Of a stretch of DNA of 6,068 nt, positions 1 to 4,369 are shown piece after piece. Both the position numbers and the translations under genes were made by a program. Below the pieces are notes generated by a model. That model did no database searches, was not told where the DNA came from, and was given only the letters and a program-made list of their open reading frames with translations. The stretch is from Gemmatimonadota bacterium (lineage in GTDB: Bacteria > Latescibacterota > UBA2968 > UBA8231): NCBI GenBank assembly GCA_026706505.1, contig JAPOYQ010000289.1, positions 1 through 6,068 of the forward strand, read 5' to 3'. Within the stretch, counting starts at the first letter, position 1; each line of letters begins with the position of its first letter.

Positions 1-1272
1 GGCACCTTGGGCACGGACTATCTGGCCAACCCCAACGCTTGGGAGCGCTGGAATTTCGACTTCGGCTTTGAGGGTGCCCGCACCCTAGGCGGCATGCGCA
101 TAGACGATCAGGATCGAGAGATTTTTTGGACCTCCAATCACAGTGGAGCTTTGGGCGGACTCTACAAAATCCGCATTAACCGCGCCGCTCAATCTTGGGA
201 CCGAGTCACCGAGTTCGGAACCGATGGCCGTTCGCCCAATGCCAACGGCGACCGCATCGTCGAATATCAGCCCAGAGGCGATGTGGTGTTCAACGCCCTC
301 TGGGGCAGGCAAGAGGTGCCCTTTAACGCCGTTGAATTACGCGACAAGACCACTGGCGAAATCACCCAAGCATTCGATATAACCGAATTCTACAACGTGA
401 CCCGAGTCGATGATGACGGCAACGAGAGCGTCTCCGGCGCCGGCCCCGCTCAGATCTCGGTGACCGACGACGGCATTTGGGTCTCTTCGTGGGCCCACCC
501 GAGCGTTCTGCGCCTGGACCACGACGGCAATGTGATGTGGGCCAACCGCAACGGCGATTTGTGCGGCGACTTTATTTCCAATGAAGAAGCCGCCGCCATC
601 GGCGCCTTGGGCGGTTCCAGGGTACGCAACTTGGGCGTCACCGCCGCCAAAACCGGTAACATCGTCTTTATCAATGCTAGCAGCCGGGCAGCCACCATAA
701 GCGTCCTGGGACGCGACGGTGCCTGCGCCTTTGAAATCGAATTCCCCGCTAGCTGGGGCCTGATGCGGCCGGGGGGCACCCGTTTCCTCCTATTGCAAGA
801 GGACGGTCCCTACGACGGTCTCTATACGAGAAACGGCGTGCGCTTAGAGACCTTTACCTACGGCTACGGGGACGACGAGACTACTAACCCCTACGGCCCC
901 CATCTGCTGCTCCATACGCCTGTGGCCTTGGCCTCGGGCAAGTTGGGTGCCGACGCCACCGCTATAGCAGAGGTGGCCGGTGCCACCCCCGACGCATATA
1001 GTCTGGGCAATGCCACTCCCAATCCCTTCAACCCGAGCACCGTCATCGAGTTTACCATACCCGATGCCGAAGCCCACGTGAAGTTGCAAGTCTTTAATGC
1101 CGCCGGTCAGCTGGTGGCCACCTTGGCCGACCAGACCATGACCGCGGGCAAATACCGGGCTGATTGGGATGCGCGCAATACCAGTGGCGAGTTGGTCGCC
1201 AGCGGCGTTTATTACTACCGCATGGAGGCGGGCTCGTTCGTCGAATCGCGGGCAATGACCTTCCTGAAATAA
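1..1272 (+). CDS. Secreted beta-rich (propeller-like) protein with C-terminal FlgD-like Ig / sorting domain, 5'-truncated
   Basis: The frame is open from base 1 (GGC ACC TTG ...), so the true start lies upstream. The 423 residues seen are the C-terminal part, and the TTG at 7 is probably an internal codon. Residues ~1-300 are rich in beta-strand-like segments with Trp/Gly/Asp turns (e.g. 'EIFWTSNHSG', 'GIWVSSWAHPSVLRLDHDG'), suggesting a beta-propeller of the arylsulfotransferase/NHL/SMP-30 type; I cannot name the family. Two cysteines ('GDLCGDF', 'DGACAFE') could form a disulfide. Residues ~333-423 (from base 997) are a clear FlgD-like Ig module: 'NPFNPST', 'VFNAAGQLV', 'AGKYRADWD', 'SGVYYYRM', ending 'RAMTFLK'. 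In FCB-group bacteria this module ends many exported proteins and can act as a type IX secretion type A signal. The protein is therefore inferred to be secreted or surface-attached. Its molecular role is unknown. It stops at TAA 1270-1272, followed by hairpins. Confidence 0.85.
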   Translation, partial: GTLGTDYLANPNAWERWNFDFGFEGARTLGGMRIDDQDREIFWTSNHSGALGGLYKIRINRAAQSWDRVTEFGTDGRSPNANGDRIVEYQPRGDVVFNALWGRQEVPFNAVELRDKTTGEITQAFDITEFYNVTRVDDDGNESVSGAGPAQISVTDDGIWVSSWAHPSVLRLDHDGNVMWANRNGDLCGDFISNEEAAAIGALGGSRVRNLGVTAAKTGNIVFINASSRAATISVLGRDGACAFEIEFPASWGLMRPGGTRFLLLQEDGPYDGLYTRNGVRLETFTYGYGDDETTNPYGPHLLLHTPVALASGKLGADATAIAEVAGATPDAYSLGNATPNPFNPSTVIEFTIPDAEAHVKLQVFNAAGQLVATLADQTMTAGKYRADWDARNTSGELVASGVYYYRMEAGSFVESRAMTFLK

Positions 1273-1296
1273 AGGTCTGCACCGACAGCAAAACCG

Positions 1297-1313
1297 CAGG
1301 AGCTTTGCTCCTG
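1297..1313 (+). other. Small perfect hairpin after the sorting-domain gene
   Basis: CAGGAGC (1297-1303), loop TTT, GCTCCTG (1307-1313): a perfect 7-bp GC-rich stem beginning 24 bases after the stop codon of the upstream gene. No T-run follows, so alone it is a poor terminator. An alternative pairing of CGACAG (1283-1288) with CTGTCG (1311-1316) would exclude it. It may work with the larger hairpin just downstream, or simply be 3'-UTR structure. Confidence 0.4.
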
Positions 1314-1321
1314 TCGCCTCA

Positions 1322-1358
1322 AAGAAGCCGTCTTGGATCTTTTCCAAGACGGCTTCTT
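1322..1358 (+). terminator. 16-bp perfect hairpin, probable (bidirectional-type) terminator or intercistronic hairpin
   Basis: The left arm (1322-1337) begins AAGAAGCCGTC and the right arm (1343-1358) ends GACGGCTTCTT. They pair perfectly over 16 bp around the loop TCTTT. The A-rich 5' foot and T-rich 3' foot (TTCTT) resemble a rho-independent terminator that could work from either side, though the T tract is short and interrupted. It lies 50 bp after the stop of the upstream gene and only 8 bases before the ribosome binding site of the next gene. It therefore also sits in the 5' leader of that gene if the two are co-transcribed. Terminator function is inference from structure. Confidence 0.65.
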
Positions 1359-1366
1359 ACTAGCTG

Positions 1367-1373
1367 AGAGAGG
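1367..1373 (+). promoter_or_regulatory. Ribosome binding site of the CRTAC1-like gene
   Basis: AGAGAGG is the strongest Shine-Dalgarno-like sequence near any start in this window. It lies 5 bases before an in-frame ATA (1379) and 8 bases before an in-frame ATT (1382), immediately ahead of the signal-peptide codons. It is about 95 bases from the first conventional in-frame start (TTG 1469), so it supports initiation at the non-standard codon. The two neighbouring genes further right show no comparable motif. Confidence 0.55.
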
Positions 1374-1381
1374 TACCAATA

Positions 1382-3088
1382 ATTAATTTTCTGCTCCTAG
1401 CTGCTCTCCTCGGCGCTACCATTTCCAATGCCCAACCCCGCTTCGCCGATGCAACCCGGGAGGCGGGGTTGGCCTTCCACAATTGGTACGGCAATAACAA
1501 CGCCCTCACGATCCTAGAGACGACCGGATCGGGTGCCGCCTTTTTCGACTACAACGGCGACGGTCGGCTCGACCTGTACATCGTCAACGGCGGCCTGGGC
1601 TTTACCGGTCCGCGCTATGCCGATCTGCCGCGCGATGTGCAGCCTCCGCCCGACGGCGAAATCCCGCGCAACGCCCTGTTCCGCAATCGGGGCGACGGCA
1701 CCTTCGCCAATGTCAGCCAACAGACCGGTACCGATGCTAGCGGCTGGGGCTCCGGCTGTGTGGCCGGGGACTACGACAACGACGGCGACAGCGATCTGTA
1801 CATCACCTACTACGGCCCCAATCTTCTCTTTGCCAACCAGGACGACGGCACCTTTGCCGAGATCGGTGCACTAGCCGGGGTAGACGACAATGGCTACGGC
1901 ACGGCCTGCGCGTTCGGGGACTACGACAACGACGGCGATCTAGACCTTTTTGCAGGCAATTACGTGGTCTTCGATCCAGAGACCACCCTGCTGCCCGGCG
2001 AGCAGCGCGACAGCTTCTTCGGCGGCCAGCGCGGGGTGGCCAGCGTAGCCTCGCCCGAAGCATTTGCCGGCCAGCCCGATGTGCTGTATCGCAACGACGG
2101 CAATGGCATCTTTGCCAACGTCAGCACTAGTGCCGGACTCAACGCCGTCCTAGGCAAGGCACTCGGAGCCACCTTCTTGGATTGGAACGACGACGGCAAT
2201 CTAGACCTCTACGTGGCCAACGACGCCACCCCCAACTTCCTCTACACCAACCAAGGCGACGGAACCTTTGCCGAAGAAGCCTTGGCCTTGGGCGTGGCCT
2301 ACGACGCCGATGGACGGCCCGAGGGCAGCATGGGTCTGGCCGCCGGCGACTGGGACAACGACGGCGATCTGGACCTAGCGGTGAGCAATTACGAAGGTCA
2401 GACCGCTACTCTCCACCGCAACGACGGCCGCGCCTTCGCCAATATCTCCTTTGCCGCTGGCGTCGCTCGCACTACGCTCATGCCGCTGCAGTGGGGCACG
2501 GCTTTCTTCGACTGGGACCACGACGGCGATCTGGATATCTTCATTGCCAACGGCCACGTCACTGCTGCCCTAGAAGATTATTTTCCGCAGTCGAGCTACG
2601 CCCAGAAGAATAACCTCTTCCGCAACGATGGTACTGCCTTCGTCGATCTGAGTGCACAAGCCGGGCCAGGTCTGCAGATCGTCAAGTCGAGCCGGGGCAC
2701 TGCGGTCGGCGATTACGACGGCGACGGCGACGAGGATCTTTTCGTGGTTGACAAAAACGACGTGCCCACCTTGCTGCGCAACGACACTGCCAGCGACAAT
2801 CACTGGCTAACCATCCGCACCTTGGGCCGCAATAGCAACCGCGACGGCATCGGTGCCAGAGTGCGCCTAGTCGCCGGCGGCCAGCAACAGCTTAGAGAAG
2901 TGGCCGCTGGCTCGAGCTACCTATCGCACAACAGTCTGTGGCTCACTTTTGGACTGGGGCCGAGCGCCGCAGTGGACACCTTGGAAATCCGCTGGCCCAG
3001 CGGTTTAATCGACCAATATACCCAAGTGGCGGGGGATCGTTTTGTGGTAGTAGAAGAAGGGCGGGATATTGCCACTGTAAAACGCTGA
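1382..3088 (+). CDS. Secreted FG-GAP/VCBS repeat protein with C-terminal ASPIC/UnbV domain (CRTAC1 family)
   Basis: A 568-residue exported protein if read from ATT 1382 (or ATA 1379); the first ordinary start, TTG 1469, gives only 539 residues. I prefer the upstream start because the frame is open back to TAG 1361. It encodes 'NFLLLAALLGATISNAQ', a signal-peptide-like hydrophobic segment with likely cleavage after S-N-A, behind a good ribosome binding site. Counting from TTG 1469, seven DxDxDG-type calcium motifs occur at residues 27, 101, 151, 238, 294, 348 and 415 (e.g. DYDNDGDLD, DWDHDGDLD). Each is followed by hydrophobic strands and 'LFRNxGDGTF'-type turns, typical of FG-GAP/VCBS blades; seven motifs suggest a seven-bladed propeller. 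Residues ~456-525 ('IGARVRLVAGG', 'REVAAGSSYLS', 'LTFGLG', 'IRWPSG') match the ASPIC/UnbV domain. Family members are extracellular calcium-dependent proteins, mostly of unknown ligand. The gene ends at TGA 3086-3088, 2 bp from the stop of the convergent TPR gene. Confidence 0.93.
   Translation: MNFLLLAALLGATISNAQPRFADATREAGLAFHNWYGNNNALTILETTGSGAAFFDYNGDGRLDLYIVNGGLGFTGPRYADLPRDVQPPPDGEIPRNALFRNRGDGTFANVSQQTGTDASGWGSGCVAGDYDNDGDSDLYITYYGPNLLFANQDDGTFAEIGALAGVDDNGYGTACAFGDYDNDGDLDLFAGNYVVFDPETTLLPGEQRDSFFGGQRGVASVASPEAFAGQPDVLYRNDGNGIFANVSTSAGLNAVLGKALGATFLDWNDDGNLDLYVANDATPNFLYTNQGDGTFAEEALALGVAYDADGRPEGSMGLAAGDWDNDGDLDLAVSNYEGQTATLHRNDGRAFANISFAAGVARTTLMPLQWGTAFFDWDHDGDLDIFIANGHVTAALEDYFPQSSYAQKNNLFRNDGTAFVDLSAQAGPGLQIVKSSRGTAVGDYDGDGDEDLFVVDKNDVPTLLRNDTASDNHWLTIRTLGRNSNRDGIGARVRLVAGGQQQLREVAAGSSYLSHNSLWLTFGLGPSAAVDTLEIRWPSGLIDQYTQVAGDRFVVVEEGRDIATVKR
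1765..1788 (+). repeat. 24-bp exact direct repeat, copy 1 (calcium-motif coding)
   Basis: These 24 bases, starting CGGGGACTACGACAACGACG, recur identically at 1915-1938, exactly 150 bp (50 codons) downstream and in the same frame. Both copies encode the G-DYDNDGD calcium loop of successive FG-GAP blades. Protein-level constraint explains part of the identity. Identical codon choice across 24 bases suggests either strong codon bias or recent blade duplication/gene conversion. Confidence 0.8.
1915..1938 (+). repeat. 24-bp exact direct repeat, copy 2 (calcium-motif coding)
   Basis: Second copy of the repeat at 1765-1788, encoding the calcium loop at residues ~150-157 (numbering from TTG 1469). 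Recombination between the copies would remove exactly 50 codons in frame, i.e. one propeller repeat. Confidence 0.8.
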
Positions 3089-3090
3089 AC

Positions 3091-4242
3091 CTATGGTTTT
3101 TCCCCCATAGCGCGGAGGATTTGTTGCGCCATGCGCTGCAAGTGCTCATCGTTGCCAATGTCGATAATGGCACGGTACTGCTGGATGGCGGCGGCCTCAT
3201 TGCCCTGCTCCTGCAGGATGGTGGCCAACCCAAAGCGTGGGCCGGCAAAGTCGGGCTTGAGGCGGATGGCCTGCTGATAGACCTGGACCGCAGCACCTCT
3301 ATCGCCGCGGGCGTAGAGCGCGGCACCTAGGTGGTTGTAGGCGCGGACATGGCCCGGGCGCAGGCGCAGAGCAGCGCCGAACGCTTGCACTGCCTCGTCG
3401 ATCCGCCCCTGCTTTTTGTAAGCCAGACCCAGATTGAAGTGGGCTTGGGCGTAGTCGGGATTTAGCTCAAGGGCTCGTTGCAAGAGTGCCATAGCGCCGA
3501 TGACATCACCGCGACTGTAGAGAATATGGCCTAGATTGTTGTGGGCGCGGCTGTGCTTGGGATCTAAGGAGATAATCTGGCGGTACTGGGCGATGGCCTC
3601 TGCCGCATTGCCCCGCTCATAGAGCAGCAGGGCCAGACTGTAGCGAGCTGGAACGTAAGTAGAATCGGCCTGAATGGCGCGCCGCAAGGATTGGGCCCCT
3701 TGCTCCGAATCGCCTTTTTTTTTGCGGGCCAAGCCTAAATTATAAAGCGCCTGTACGTGGTCGCGCTCGAGCTCGACCGCCCGGCTGCACGCGGCAATGG
3801 CCCCTTCCACATCGCCCAGTCCGTAGAGGATGGCCCCTAGGTCGCTGTGGGCCTGGGCTAGTGTGGGGTCGAGTTCAATGGCGCGGCGATAGGACCGCAC
3901 CGCACCCTCGACATCCCGGCGGCTGTACAGCACATTGCCTAAGTAGCTATACGCCAGCGTGTGTTTGGGATCGAGGCGCAAGACCGTGCGGAATGCTGCC
4001 AGTGCACCGTCCGCATCGCCAAGTTGAAAGAGGGCGACGCCCAGTTCAAGGTGGGCGACAAGGCGCTGAGAATCGAGCTCAATCGCGCGGCGATAGAACG
4101 GCACCGCGCCCTCCAAGTCTCCTTTCTCAAAGAGCACCTTGGCGCTGTGATGGGCAATAGCGGCCGCCTCGGCAGCATCCTTAGCCTGAGCATGGGCACT
4201 AATGGGGGCAGCAAAAAGAAAAAAAACAAACAAGCGGGCCAT
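3091..4242 (-). CDS. Exported protein of ten tandem TPR repeats
   Basis: A complete 383-residue protein starting at ATG (4242-4240 on the minus strand) and ending in TAG. Residues 1-20 form a short signal peptide: M-A-R, a Phe/Leu-rich core, then 'SAHAQA' with probable cleavage after A-H-A or A-Q-A. Residues 29-368 are ten contiguous 34-residue TPR units in exact register, with boundaries near 29, 63, 97, 131, 165, 199, 233, 267, 301 and 335. Each carries the G/A-x-x-L/Y, G-(D/N/R), A and 'A-(L/I)-x-L-(D/N/R)-P' positions (e.g. 'AHFNLGLAYKKQGRIDEA'). There is no catalytic domain, so it is probably a periplasmic or secreted protein-protein interaction scaffold with unknown partner. It converges on the CRTAC1-like gene and diverges from the membrane-protein gene. 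No clear Shine-Dalgarno motif precedes the start. A nine-A run encodes Lys174-176, a possible slippage point. The family is sure; the specific role is not. Confidence 0.93.
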   Translation of the reverse strand: MARLFVFFLFAAPISAHAQAKDAAEAAAIAHHSAKVLFEKGDLEGAVPFYRRAIELDSQRLVAHLELGVALFQLGDADGALAAFRTVLRLDPKHTLAYSYLGNVLYSRRDVEGAVRSYRRAIELDPTLAQAHSDLGAILYGLGDVEGAIAACSRAVELERDHVQALYNLGLARKKKGDSEQGAQSLRRAIQADSTYVPARYSLALLLYERGNAAEAIAQYRQIISLDPKHSRAHNNLGHILYSRGDVIGAMALLQRALELNPDYAQAHFNLGLAYKKQGRIDEAVQAFGAALRLRPGHVRAYNHLGAALYARGDRGAAVQVYQQAIRLKPDFAGPRFGLATILQEQGNEAAAIQQYRAIIDIGNDEHLQRMAQQILRAMGEKP

Positions 4243-4369
4243 ATTCTATGCGATTCGGGAAGCAGCAATACAGCAACTGACCATAAAATAGGTTCTTTCT
4301 TCCCATAATACAGGTTTTATACCAATTTGAAGAACTGATGTCCTACTATTTTCAACAGCCCTGTAGCCC
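4243..4369. promoter_or_regulatory. AT-rich divergent intergenic region, probable promoters for both flanking genes
   Basis: This 127-bp gap separates the 5' ends of the TPR gene (leftward) and the membrane-protein gene (rightward), so both promoters should lie here or overlap the gene starts. Bases ~4281-4355 are clearly more AT-rich than the surrounding coding DNA. Possible -10-like hexamers are CATAAT (4304-4309, plus strand) and TATTAT (minus strand, same area). Neither has a good -35 at normal spacing, so I do not assign exact promoters. No convincing operator palindrome or riboswitch-like structure is visible. Confidence 0.4.

Noticed and set aside
844..1347. Open frame of 167 codons on the minus strand opposite the first gene
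   Set aside because: It lies antisense to the clear FlgD-like Ig module, starts inside the large hairpin and has a composition typical of a shadow frame. No recognisable domain.
2182..2613. Arg-rich 143-codon open frame on the plus strand within the CRTAC1-like gene
   Set aside because: It is a shifted reading of the GAC/GGC-rich calcium-motif codons, giving Arg-rich low-complexity protein. The sense frame is a strong family match.
3091..3110. Inverted repeat CTATGG / CCATAG at the junction of the two convergent genes, considered as a bidirectional terminator
   Set aside because: Only 6 bp of stem, an 8-base loop containing the T run, and no T tract after the stem on either strand. It also lies within the last codons of the TPR gene.
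2938..3330. 130-codon plus-strand frame and 127-codon minus-strand frame (2943-3326) spanning the junction of the convergent genes
   Set aside because: Both overlap the ASPIC/UnbV end and the last TPRs in other frames, have no ribosome binding site and show no domain.
4292..4335. GTTCTT (4292-4297) and AAGAAC (4330-4335) as an operator or stem in the divergent intergenic region
   Set aside because: Six bases separated by 32 is expected by chance in AT-rich DNA; no symmetry extends it.
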